23,211 bases of DNA from CAYPHJ01 sp964410485 (GTDB lineage: Bacteria; Desulfobacterota; Binatia; UBA9968). This document shows positions 15,386 to 21,957 of this stretch, one piece after another (the stretch's first letter is position 1; every line of letters begins with the position of its first letter). The notes under the pieces are model-generated. The model was not told the DNA's origin. It made no database searches and saw only the letters and a list, made by a program, of their open reading frames with translations. A program made the position numbers and the translations under genes. The DNA lies in assembly GCA_964410485.1 (NCBI GenBank), contig CAYPHJ010000075.1:1-23211 (forward strand). Reading direction: 5' to 3'.

Positions 15386-16666
15386 ATGCCATCGGGCAAA
15401 TTTCGTTGTATGATCTTGGCAGTGACTGGTATTTTTGTTTTGTCTTCGATTGCCACGAGTTACACCTTCGCGCAAGCGCTTCGGCAGGCGGTTGGAGTGG
15501 GTCCTGGTGACAAGATCGAGTTGCCGCCGCCTTTCGCCACACCGTCGGTACGTAATCCTTCCAAAGTGATCGGTTGGCCAAAAGGACGCATGCCAGCGGC
15601 CCAGCCCGGTTTTGAGGTAAGCCTCTTTGGCGATAATCTCGACAGCCCGAGGCAGGCATACGTCCTTCCGAACGGAGACGTATTGGTCGTTGAGGCGGCT
15701 CGTGAGTTCCCGAACCGTCCGCAAAAGTCGGCAAACCGGATCACGTTATTTCGCGATACCAATAAAGATGGAAAGCCCGATCTACGCGAGACTTTTCTCA
15801 CGGGCTTGAACATGCCGCACGGGATGCTGCTACTTGGCGGCTGGTTTTACGTGGGAAATACCGATCGCCTGGTTCGCTATGCGTATCGCGAAGGCCAAAC
15901 GCGGATAGATGCAAAACCCCAAAAACTTCTCGACCTGCCTTCCGGCGGCCACTTTACACGCAACATCATTGCAGGCGCCAACGGCAAGAAAATTTACATA
16001 GCTGTCGGGTCGCGATCGAACGTTGACGAGGATGGGCAAGACGCGAAGGATCCCAGGCGCGCGGCCATTCTGGAGGTCAATCCAGATGGCACCGGCATGC
16101 GAGTGTTTGCGAGCGGTTTACGCAACCCGGTTGGAATGGACTGGGAGCCGCAAACAAACACTGCGTGGACGGTTGTGAACGAGCGCGATCATTTGGGCGA
16201 TGATCTCGTACCCGATTTTCTCACGAGCGTGCGGGACGGCGCGTTCTACGGCTGGCCATACTCTTACTTCGGGCAAAATGAGGACCCGCGTAAAAAAGGC
16301 GAGCGCCCGGACCTCGTCGCCAAGGCGATCAAACCCGATTACGCTCTCGGCTCTCATGTCGCGGCCCTCGGTCTGGCTTTCTATCGCGGCAAGTCGTTTC
16401 CGCAGCGCTATCATGGCGGCGCTTTCATCGGCATGCGCGGCTCATGGAACCGCGCGAATCCCGTGGGGTACAAGGTGGCGTTCCTCGCATTTCAGAACGG
16501 TCAGCCGTACGGGCTGCCCGAAGATTTTCTCACCGGATTTTTGGCCAAGGAGAAAACCAATGAAGCGTACGGCCGGCCGGTTGGCGTAGCGTTTTGGACG
16601 GATGGCTCGTTACTGGTGGCGGATGACAGCGGCCACAGAGTGTGGCGCGTGAGCGCGAAGCGCTGA
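15386..16666 (+). CDS. Secreted sorbosone/glucose dehydrogenase-like beta-propeller (PQQ-type family)
   Basis: 426 aa. A Sec signal peptide of about 29 residues (hydrophobic core MILAVTGIFVLSSIAT, cut near TFA-QA) sends it to the periplasm. The remainder fits the soluble glucose/L-sorbosone dehydrogenase family, a six-bladed propeller. Typical motifs are PNGDVLVVEAAREF (about 95-108), ITLFRDTNKDGKPD, ASGLRNPVGMDW, NERDHLGDDLVPDF and a C-terminal DGSLLVADDSGHRVWRV. Family members oxidise sugars or aldehydes with PQQ as cofactor; many environmental members are untested. ATG 15386 follows CAGGAGA. No PQQ synthesis gene is in the window. Confidence 0.88.
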   Translation: MPSGKFRCMILAVTGIFVLSSIATSYTFAQALRQAVGVGPGDKIELPPPFATPSVRNPSKVIGWPKGRMPAAQPGFEVSLFGDNLDSPRQAYVLPNGDVLVVEAAREFPNRPQKSANRITLFRDTNKDGKPDLRETFLTGLNMPHGMLLLGGWFYVGNTDRLVRYAYREGQTRIDAKPQKLLDLPSGGHFTRNIIAGANGKKIYIAVGSRSNVDEDGQDAKDPRRAAILEVNPDGTGMRVFASGLRNPVGMDWEPQTNTAWTVVNERDHLGDDLVPDFLTSVRDGAFYGWPYSYFGQNEDPRKKGERPDLVAKAIKPDYALGSHVAALGLAFYRGKSFPQRYHGGAFIGMRGSWNRANPVGYKVAFLAFQNGQPYGLPEDFLTGFLAKEKTNEAYGRPVGVAFWTDGSLLVADDSGHRVWRVSAKR

Positions 16667-16678
16667 TAAGAAATAAAG

Positions 16679-17212
16679 TTACAATTTTTTCAGGTCGGCA
16701 ACGGTTTTCTCAACCGCTTGGCGGAAAGCCGGTGGGTCGATCGCGGGGTAGCGGTACAGCTGCGGTACAATTGATTCGAAGAGATTTCTTAGCTGTATCG
16801 GCTCGATGAACGCGCGCCGATACAGCTGCTCGACGTCCGTGATGTCGAGCGCGTGCCCGCGCTCAATCTTGGCGAGAGCCTGCGCATATAGATCATAATG
16901 GTAAAAGCTAATTTTTCCCTCCTGGGTGATGAACAAGCTGCGCACCTTCCAACCGGGAAGTTCGGGGATGAAATGCGCTGGACAGGCTAGCTCCACATTC
17001 AGCTGAAGAGTTTCTTTTAGCTCGGGCAGAGCGCGGAGCAGGCGGTCATCTTCTGGAACAATATGGATATCGACGTCGATGGTACTGGCGCGCCATCCGA
17101 GCAGCACCGCGGTCGCGCCGCCGGTAAAATACACTCGAGCCGGGTTTGTGGCCCTGCGACCAAGAGCCGTAATGAAATTATCGATCTCTTCACGCTCCGC
17201 TAGCCTGCGCAT
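16679..17212 (-). CDS. Minimal nucleotidyltransferase-like protein (AbiEii/DUF6036 type), possible toxin
   Basis: 177 aa. Nucleotidyltransferase signature: VYFTGGATAVLLGW (27-40), with Gly31-Gly32, then Asp46 and Asp48 in TIDVDI as the metal-binding carboxylates. The helix ALAKIERGHALDITDVEQL matches the K-x-x-R...D-x-x-D block of AbiEii/DUF6036 proteins. Such enzymes transfer nucleotides to RNA or protein and often act as toxins in two-gene modules. It starts inside the end of the upstream 94-aa gene (13-bp overlap), so the two are translated together. Whether it is a toxin, and on what it acts, is not visible. Confidence 0.72.
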   Translation of the reverse strand: MRRLAEREEIDNFITALGRRATNPARVYFTGGATAVLLGWRASTIDVDIHIVPEDDRLLRALPELKETLQLNVELACPAHFIPELPGWKVRSLFITQEGKISFYHYDLYAQALAKIERGHALDITDVEQLYRRAFIEPIQLRNLFESIVPQLYRYPAIDPPAFRQAVEKTVADLKKL

Positions 17213-17484
17213 TCCATAGCTCGTTCGAAGCTTACTAGACGGCGAATCAACGCGTTGTAACGGGAATGAGCCGAATCAGGATCCGACGCCGCCAGCAGTT
17301 TGTAAAGCTTGTGCTCGGGGGGCTCACCGTCGAACTGGCGAACATCGAGTCCAAGTCGCCGCAGTCGCGGCGCCCCAATTTGGACCAGCAACGCGGCTTC
17401 CGACTCGAACCCCTCGGACAGGTGGTCAAGACCTTGGCGAATGAACTCACCCCCCGGAAAACCACTGACATCAATCGCACCCAT
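17200..17484 (-). CDS. Small partner protein of the nucleotidyltransferase, possible antitoxin
   Basis: 94 aa, mostly helical, beginning MGAIDVSGFPGGEF and containing LLVQIGAPRLRRLGLDV and LYKLLAASDPDSAHSRYNAL. I do not recognise a named domain. It overlaps the nucleotidyltransferase by 13 bp (ATGCGCAGGCTAG), the tight coupling usual for toxin-antitoxin or regulator-effector pairs. No good ribosome site precedes ATG 17484. A decayed copy of its 5' end lies at 15118-15219, so the module has been duplicated in this region. An antitoxin role is inference from arrangement only. Confidence 0.65.
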   Translation of the reverse strand: MGAIDVSGFPGGEFIRQGLDHLSEGFESEAALLVQIGAPRLRRLGLDVRQFDGEPPEHKLYKLLAASDPDSAHSRYNALIRRLVSFERAMECAG

Positions 17485-17674
17485 GTGATTGCCATACTAG
17501 CAGCATCGTGTGACGGTTGCGAGATCCGCGATTCTTTTGATCGACTCACCGTCTTTCGGTGTGCCCGCGCGTGAGGCCGAACCGCCAACCCGATATGTGT
17601 GGTCTTCGGACGAATTTGACGTGGTTCCCCCAGTTTGATAACTTTACCCCAAATGAAGCATTAAGGTTACGAAT

Positions 17675-17920
17675 ATGGAAAATGTAGTAATACTTAATGA
17701 GAAGTCGCAAATCGTCATTTCCAAGGCAATCCGCAAAACCCTGGGCTTGAAACCCGGTGACCAGTTAGCGGCGGTTGTCGAAGGCAATAAAATCGTCCTC
17801 CGGCCCAAACCCAGGAGTTCCGCCGCGCGTCTGCGGGGTCTTGCTAAAGGAACCTGGGGCAGTCGAGCCAAGATCGACGCCTACATCGAGAAGCTGCGCG
17901 ATGAATGGCAGCGCGCTTAA
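17675..17920 (+). CDS. vapB: AbrB/SpoVT-type antitoxin (VapB-like)
   Basis: 81 aa. Residues 1-48 form an AbrB swapped-hairpin DNA-binding domain: VVILNEKSQIVISKAIRKTL, then LKPGDQL and IVLRPKP. The C-terminal part (about 50-81), with YIEKLRDEWQRA, should bind and neutralise the toxin. It overlaps the PIN gene by 20 bp. AbrB antitoxins repress their own operon with the toxin as co-repressor. ATG 17675 has AAGG about 10 bases upstream. Confidence 0.88.
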   Translation: MENVVILNEKSQIVISKAIRKTLGLKPGDQLAAVVEGNKIVLRPKPRSSAARLRGLAKGTWGSRAKIDAYIEKLRDEWQRA

Positions 17921-18359
17921 GGTTCGGCGGATTGCCGAGAAGCACAAAGTCGTCAGTCTCGATACCGCGCCCTTTATATATTACATCGAGGATGTCGCTC
18001 CCTATGCCGATCTGCTCGAACCGGTATTTGGTCTGTTAGAGAGTCATTCTCTGAGCGCGGTTACTTCAACCGTGACACTCGCCGAGATTCTCACAAAGCC
18101 TTTTAGTAATAAAAACTTTTCCCTAGCGGATGAAATTAAGTTCACGCTCAACTCTTTCTCTGCGCTGACCATTGTGCCGATTGATGCAAAGCTGGCTGAA
18201 GCCGCGGCGCTCATTCGGGCGCGCTATACGATCCGGCTTCCCGATGCCTTGCAGATCGCTGCGGCTGTTCAACGAGAAGCCACACTGTTTTTGACCAACG
18301 ACAAGCGAACGAAAAAAGTGAACGGGGTGGAAGTGCTGGTACTCTCCGACTTTATTTAA
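17901..18359 (+). CDS. vapC: PIN-domain ribonuclease toxin (VapC-like)
   Basis: 152 aa from ATG 17901; the frame stays open to 17775, but that part runs inside vapB. The four PIN acidic residues are in place: Asp21 (SLDTAPF), Glu62 (TLAEIL), Asp115 (RLPDALQIA) and Asp134 (TNDKR). VapC toxins cut specific RNAs, often tRNA, with Mg or Mn. The start lies inside the end of vapB, giving coupled translation. The set of catalytic residues is complete, so it is likely active. Confidence 0.9.
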   Translation: MNGSALKVRRIAEKHKVVSLDTAPFIYYIEDVAPYADLLEPVFGLLESHSLSAVTSTVTLAEILTKPFSNKNFSLADEIKFTLNSFSALTIVPIDAKLAEAAALIRARYTIRLPDALQIAAAVQREATLFLTNDKRTKKVNGVEVLVLSDFI

Positions 18360-18479
18360 AGGGAGAACATTTCCCTACCCCACGGAACCTGCTGCGACGA
18401 TAGTACATGGCATATGGCGTCTATCCTTGAGCTCCAAGGTCTCGGCAAAGAAAGCTGGCGCGATATCAAGGCGAGGAAA

Positions 18480-18621
18480 CATCTTGGAGAGGCAGTCGTT
18501 GCACGCGATCCGGCGTCCACGTAACCGATCCGAGGCACTTTCTTGGGCTGCTGCGCGGCGACTGGAGCAGTTGCCAGAAAAGATCGTTCCCCACTAGCCA
18601 GAACAGAATAGATTTTGTCAT
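18480..18621 (-). pseudogene. 5' fragment of a COG2984-type substrate-binding protein gene, frameshifted and truncated
   Basis: ATG at 18621 begins MTKSILFWLV, then the frame shifts and continues as LATAPVAAQQPKKVPRIGYV, the end of a signal peptide and first strand typical of COG2984 proteins (compare AQQANKIPRIGFLGN in the intact copy). After about 12 more codons all similarity stops. The remaining 270 or so residues are missing. Confidence 0.75.
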
Positions 18622-18675
18622 GATCCTTTTCCTTGTGTTCCTGGTAACGACCGTTTACCTTCCAATTTTTTCTAA

Positions 18676-18710
18676 GAACTGAGAACTGGCCACTGACAGT
18701 TGACAACTCT
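18676..18710. repeat. Five tandem 7-bp units (GAACTGA-like)
   Basis: Units GAACTGA, GAACTGG, CCACTGA, CAGTTGA, CAACTCT follow in strict 7-bp steps. This ACTGACAACTGACCACTGA-like word is common between genes of many environmental bacteria. Confidence 0.65.
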
Positions 18711-18909
18711 CACTTGATCACCTTATGTATGTGCCCGTTACAGAACCGAACCGACTGCGGAATCGGTTAGGCCAACGAGCTAAGCGCCAAGCGCATGGCG
18801 CGATGTAAAGATCTCGCGGGTTTTCATTCATTTTCTCCTGTTTTTTTTGTGAGTCCGACCTCTCCTGCTAGTCGTTGCCGCTGAGTGCTTGGAGTGATAG
18901 AGTTTGCCG

Positions 18910-19311
18910 ATGGGGATAACCGAGGTAACTGTAGAGGTCAGTAACCCACGCGACCCAACTCGTTGGCAGCGGCTCGAACTTATTGCGGACACAGGCGCCA
19001 TTTTTAGCATGATTCCAAGAAGCACTCTCGATCAGCTAGGGATCGCCTCCTATGCAGAAGAAACTTTTCACCTTGCCGACGGTAGCGAGATCCGGCGGCC
19101 AGTTGGTGATGTTTTTATCCGCATTGACGGAAAGGCTCGGACAGTCCCGACGATATTTGGTGAACCCACGGACATCCCTTTGCTAGGAGTTACGGCGCTT
19201 GAGATACTCGGCTTCACAATTGATCCGCGCACCCGAAAACTTGAACCGACCAAAATGCTATTACTTAACCACCAACGAATTACTCCACCACTCCGTTTTT
19301 CATCTGAATGA
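18910..19311 (+). CDS. Retropepsin-like aspartic protease family protein
   Basis: 133 aa. A single-domain clan AA (retroviral-type) aspartyl protease fold: the catalytic motif DTGA (27-30) sits in LIADTGAIFSMIP, and a later strand reads PLLGVTALEILGF (about 97-109), the hydrophobic-Gly block before the second lobe. Such proteins act as dimers. I use ATG 18910; a TTG at 18904 is better spaced from GGAG. The last 12 or so residues (NHQRITPPLRFSSE) are encoded by a substrate-binding-gene repeat, and family members end near the KLEPTKMLLL segment, so the natural stop was probably lost. No membrane segment. Function unknown. Confidence 0.78.
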   Translation: MGITEVTVEVSNPRDPTRWQRLELIADTGAIFSMIPRSTLDQLGIASYAEETFHLADGSEIRRPVGDVFIRIDGKARTVPTIFGEPTDIPLLGVTALEILGFTIDPRTRKLEPTKMLLLNHQRITPPLRFSSE

Positions 19312-19313
19312 CG
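19279..19313 (-). repeat. Head-of-gene repeat shared with 20753-20783
   Basis: Minus strand reads GTCATTCAGATGAAAAACGG followed by AGTGGTGGAGTAAT. It matches the junction and first codons of the intact substrate-binding gene (GTGATCAGATGAAGAGACGG then AGTGGTGGAGTAAT), including the start of the octamer array. It is a relic of another copy's head and now supplies the stop codon of the protease gene on the plus strand. Confidence 0.75.
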
Positions 19314-19671
19314 CAACCCGCGCGAAGCGAACGCGCTCGTCGGAAAATCCGAAATCCGAGGCTCGAAATCCGAAACAAACGCTACCCCAAAACCGGAATC
19401 AAATCTCAAAGGGGCCGTTTAGAATTGGCGACGCGTAGCGTAAAATCTCGAAGCTGTTCATTGTCGATTTTCTCCGTGTTTTTTCTCTTCGCGCTCTGCG
19501 CTTTGCACTCTGAGCATCGCTCTCCGGGGGCTCTAGGTCCGCTTTCTGTCTCCGTGGTGTCATCCTGAGGCGAGCCGAAGGATCTGCTTTGTGGTGAAAA
19601 GAAAACCAGATTTCTCGTCGCACGCTTCTCGGAATGACATGGTCTTAATCTACGTTCAGCACTCAGCTATG
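19312..19671. other. Intergenic stretch made of repeats
   Basis: About 360 bases with no supported gene. From left: AATCCGAAATCCGAGG-like repeats (19344-19376), a CTTCGCGCTCTGCGCTTTGC word of the kind often found between genes, the palindrome at 19558-19639, and a 12-mer TCTACGTTCAGC (19649-19660) that recurs at 23125-23136, each time just beyond the 3' end of a substrate-binding gene. Confidence 0.6.
19558..19639. repeat. GTCATCCTGAG...CTCGGAATGACA palindromic repeat
   Basis: The left arm 19558-19585 (TGTCATCCTGAGGCGAGC then CGAAGGATCT) and right arm 19608-19639 (AGATTTCTCG ... CTTCTCGGAATGACA) are imperfect reverse complements. It is a known kind of dispersed intergenic palindrome in deltaproteobacteria-like and other environmental genomes. 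A half element (CGAATCTCGCTTTCGG ... CAGAATGAC) lies at about 20961-21008. Confidence 0.7.
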
Positions 19672-20778
19672 TCATCTGATGACCCTATCGGCCCGATACA
19701 GCACCGCGGGCGGAACCGTAACGCCAATCTGTTTTGCCGCGTTCAAATTGATGACTAACTCGAATTTAGCCGGCGCTTCAACAGGCAAATCGGCTGGCTT
19801 CGTTCCTTTGAGTATTTTGTCAACGTATGTTGCGGCGCGCCGGTGCATGTCGGCGTAACTCGGACCGAGTGACATCAAGCCCCCGCCCTGGACCAGTTCC
19901 ACATACGCGTACACTGCGGGCAGCCGGTTTTTAGCTGCGAAGTTCACGATTTTGTCACGGTTGTGCAGGAATAAACGATCGGCCAAGACCATAAGTGCGT
20001 TCGCTCGCTCCGTAAGGATTGAAGCGAAAGCGCTGTCAAACTCTTCGGCAGCTTTTATGCCGACACGTTGCAATTTGAGCCGCAACCTGTCGGCGGCAAT
20101 CTCCGCCTCTTTCACAGCGACGACCTGAAACTGGCTCACCGGATTCCAGATGACGGCCACGCGAGACAGTTTAGGAACGATCTCTTGCAGCAGCTCTAGT
20201 CGTTTTCCTTCCAACTCCGCTGCAACCGAAGTCAGTCCCGTGACATTGCCGCCTGGATGAGCGAGGCTTTCGATGAGGCCAGCCCCCACAGGATCGCCCA
20301 CTGCTATCATCACAAGCGGTGTCGACGGCGCCGCCTTCTTGACGGCGAGAGAGGCCGGTGTGCCGGCAGTAACGATCACGTTGACCTTTGCGGCCAGCAG
20401 CTCGGCAATAAGAGCGGGAAATCGGTCGTATTTTCCCTTCGCCCAACGCCACTCGATCGCGATGTTTTTCCCCTCGATATAGCCCAGTTTTTGTAACCCT
20501 TCGCGAAAAGGTCCGACAAGATTTTGCTCGAGCGCAGGGGTGGAGTTGCCGAGAAATCCTATGCGGGGAATCTTATTTGCTTGCTGCGCCGCGGCCGGAG
20601 CAGTCAGGAGGATAGTTGCCAGTAGAACACAACCCGCGGAGCCCACCGCTGAGCGCATTGCGCAAAGCGATAGCGAAATGATGCGCTTAGTTGGAGTATT
20701 GGAATAGTGGAGTAGTGCGTTTAAGCGCATTGCCCCAACACTCCAACGCTCCATTACTCCACCACTCCGTCTCTTCAT
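19672..20778 (-). CDS. COG2984-type ABC transporter substrate-binding protein with in-frame repeat insertion
   Basis: 368 aa from ATG 20778. The mature part (from about residue 64, AAAQQANKIPRIGFLG) is a complete periplasmic binding protein of the COG2984 (ABC_sub_bind) family: HPGGNVTGLTSVAAELEGKR in the middle, and ELVINLNAAKQIGVTVPPAV then RADRVIR at the end. Such proteins deliver small ligands to an ABC transporter; no permease or ATPase gene is nearby. Residues 3-31 are encoded by an 87-bp repeat, and without it the start would read MKRIISLSLCAM followed by a normal signal peptide. The cell might instead start at ATG 20658 (MRSAVGSAG). The upstream junction GGTGATCAG-ATGA may be an extended ribosome site. 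Confidence 0.85.
   Translation of the reverse strand: MKRRSGGVMERWSVGAMRLNALLHYSNTPTKRIISLSLCAMRSAVGSAGCVLLATILLTAPAAAQQANKIPRIGFLGNSTPALEQNLVGPFREGLQKLGYIEGKNIAIEWRWAKGKYDRFPALIAELLAAKVNVIVTAGTPASLAVKKAAPSTPLVMIAVGDPVGAGLIESLAHPGGNVTGLTSVAAELEGKRLELLQEIVPKLSRVAVIWNPVSQFQVVAVKEAEIAADRLRLKLQRVGIKAAEEFDSAFASILTERANALMVLADRLFLHNRDKIVNFAAKNRLPAVYAYVELVQGGGLMSLGPSYADMHRRAATYVDKILKGTKPADLPVEAPAKFELVINLNAAKQIGVTVPPAVLYRADRVIR
20686..20772 (-). repeat. 87-bp insert of inverted 8-bp repeats inside the signal peptide region
   Basis: On the minus strand, five 8-bp units (GGAGTGGT, GGAGTAAT, GGAGCGTT, GGAGTGTT, GGGGCAAT), a spacer with GCGCTTAAACGC, then three units in the opposite orientation (reading GGAGTATT, GGAATAGT, GGAGTAGT on the plus strand). 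It lies between ATGAAG and CGCATCATT of the substrate-binding gene, ends with a second AAG, and keeps the frame (29 codons). Confidence 0.75.
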
Positions 20779-21059
20779 CTGATCACCCGGTCCGCTCTTA
20801 TTAGGCACGATCGTTGACGTTTCGAATTTTTTGCTTTTGATCATTTGAATTTGTTTCGAACTTCGAAATTCGAATTTAGGATTTCCAACACGCATCTCGC
20901 TTTGTCAGCCCGCAAAGCATGGGCTGCTGAACCATGCGTGGCAAACGTAGAAAATGGTGCATTACGAATCTCGCTTTCGGCACGACCGGCCTAAAGGTCA
21001 GAATGACTGCCGGGTGCGCAGTTGTAGACAACAGAGATTGAAGAAAAGGAGGAGATGAA
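20779..21059. other. Intergenic stretch with gene tail relic and palindromes
   Basis: Directly before the substrate-binding start, the minus strand reads LIRADRVIR-stop, the tail of another copy. Next come AT-rich TTCGAATT repeats (about 20820-20880), a nested hairpin at 20890-20939 (ACGCAT/ATGCGT outside, CAGCCC/GGGCTG inside) and a half palindrome at about 20961-21008. A plus-strand AAGGAGG near 21047 has no convincing gene after it. Confidence 0.6.
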
Positions 21060-21356
21060 TCAGATCAGAAAAACACTATGAAGCTTATAGAGTCGGGAAG
21101 TCTTCGCTGAGAACGCGAGGATTCGAAGTGAAACTTGCGAAGCAGGATTCTCCGGATGGATTGACCGATGACGGAACGAGGTATCTGGAGATTCGAAGAG
21201 CTTATTGGCGAAGGATAGATAACTCGAGCCGCCGGGGAAGGCCTCTTCGTTCTGAATTTCGGCATGTTCAGGAAAGTATAAGTCCTCCACGAGATCGAGT
21301 CCGGACGGCACGATCCATGAGAGGAGGAGAATGATTGCAAGGTGTTTTCTAAGCAT
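21060..21356 (-). CDS. Small secreted or membrane-anchored protein of unknown function
   Basis: 98 aa from ATG 21356; a TTG at 21365 would add three residues. The N-terminus MLRKHLAIILLLSWIVPSG is a signal peptide or membrane anchor, followed by DLVEDLYFPEHAE and a hydrophilic, probably periplasmic, region rich in Ser and Pro. No domain is recognised and there are no Cys residues. It is the first small gene after the FxLYD protein on the same strand, but 164 bases away with a palindrome between, so probably separate. Confidence 0.55.
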   Translation of the reverse strand: MLRKHLAIILLLSWIVPSGLDLVEDLYFPEHAEIQNEEAFPGGSSYLSFANKLFESPDTSFRHRSIHPENPASQVSLRILAFSAKTSRLYKLHSVFLI

Positions 21357-21427
21357 ATGGGCCAAAGATCTCTCTTATACTCGGCCGCTATGATGAGCCG
21401 GCGCTCAGCCCCAGTCCTTAGGGACTT

Positions 21428-21477
21428 GCGCCAGGCGTGCCCAATCCTGAAAGGAAGACAGGCATGCCGCCTGGCGC
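21428..21477. repeat. Perfect 10-bp inverted repeat
   Basis: GCGCCAGGCG (21428-21437) and CGCCTGGCGC (21468-21477) with a 30-base loop, 44 bases beyond the stop of the FxLYD-like gene. It could end that transcript, but no T run follows on the minus strand. Confidence 0.6.
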
Positions 21478-21520
21478 TCACATTCCGGGACGGGTCGATT
21501 CCGCCCGGCTCAGGTTACAC

Positions 21521-21925
21521 CTACTTCCTCGCTGGGGCCTCGGCCACTGTTAGCTCGTGTCTCTTTACTTTGTCGATCAAGGATCCGGTGACGGTAAGGA
21601 ACTCCAGGTCGATCTCTGCTTTCTCGCCAGGGGCGAGGGACGTCTGTTTCGTTGAGGACGTAGCCGTGCCGAGAAGCTTGCCGTCGGCTGCAAAGGCTCT
21701 TCCAGTAACCTTGACCCGTCCAACGGTGACGTCGGCCAAGTTGTGTACGGTCCCCTTGATGTGGAGATGGTTCTTGCCGCAGATGTAAAGGCCCGGATCC
21801 ATCCCGGGATGCAGGCCCACGTTCAAGGTTTCCACCGTGACCTTGTCTTTCAGATCTGCCGCCAGAGACACGCTAAATCCTCCGAACAGGAGCCCGATAA
21901 AGAGCGACATCACACTTGCCATCAT
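21521..21925 (-). CDS. Secreted FxLYD-domain-like protein
   Basis: 134 aa. Signal peptide 1-22 (MSLFIGLLFGGFSVSLA cut before ADLKDK). The rest resembles the FxLYD immunoglobulin-like fold: a strand HLHIKGTVHNLADVTVGRVKV, then GRAFAADGKLLGTA and the signature LAPGEKAEIDLEF (about 96-108). Such domains are found in periplasmic or surface proteins with unknown ligands. Cys49 is single. ATG 21925 has AAGGAGGAGA upstream, a strong ribosome site, with a GC hairpin immediately before it. It follows the substrate-binding gene by 32 bases and may share its message. Confidence 0.7.
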   Translation of the reverse strand: MMASVMSLFIGLLFGGFSVSLAADLKDKVTVETLNVGLHPGMDPGLYICGKNHLHIKGTVHNLADVTVGRVKVTGRAFAADGKLLGTATSSTKQTSLAPGEKAEIDLEFLTVTGSLIDKVKRHELTVAEAPARK

Positions 21926-21939
21926 TAAATCTCCTCCTT

Positions 21940-21957
21940 CCGCGGCTGGAGCCGCGG
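21940..21957 (-). other. GC-rich hairpin just upstream of a ribosome site
   Basis: CCGCGGC-TCCA-GCCGCGG on the minus strand, a 7-bp GC stem with a 4-base loop, between the substrate-binding gene stop and the AAGGAGGAGA site of the next gene. There is no T run, so it is not a classic terminator. It may stabilise or separate the two parts of a shared message. Confidence 0.55.

Larger units (their letters stand above)
18360..18909. other. Gene-poor stretch with relics of substrate-binding protein genes and small hairpins
   Basis: About 550 bases with no intact gene. It holds a broken signal-peptide end of a substrate-binding gene (18480-18621), a likely tail of another copy at 18708-18725 (minus strand, KVIK-stop, GGTGATCAAGTGA), 7-bp tandem repeats (18676-18710) and two perfect 6-bp-stem hairpins, AACCGA/TCGGTT at 18749-18768 and GCGCCA/TGGCGC at 18784-18801. 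A 35-codon minus-strand frame (about 18374-18481, starting MFPRLDIAPAFF) is open but not recognised. Confidence 0.65.

Noticed and set aside
17775..17900. Longer start for the PIN toxin
   Set aside because: It would read through vapB in another phase; ATG 17901 gives the normal VapC length and overlap.
18356..18706. 116-codon minus-strand frame as an intact protein
   Set aside because: Only about 35 residues match a substrate-binding protein; the rest is out-of-frame sequence around a relic.
18676..18710. CRISPR array
   Set aside because: Units are 7 bp with no spacers; no cas genes and no repeat-spacer pattern exist anywhere in the window.
20906..20926. tRNA or small structured RNA near 20.9 kb
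   Set aside because: Hairpins are present but no cloverleaf, T-loop consensus or CCA end could be drawn.
21128..21334. 68-codon plus-strand frame
   Set aside because: Lies opposite the small secreted protein, which has a convincing signal peptide; the plus frame is Arg-rich with no features.
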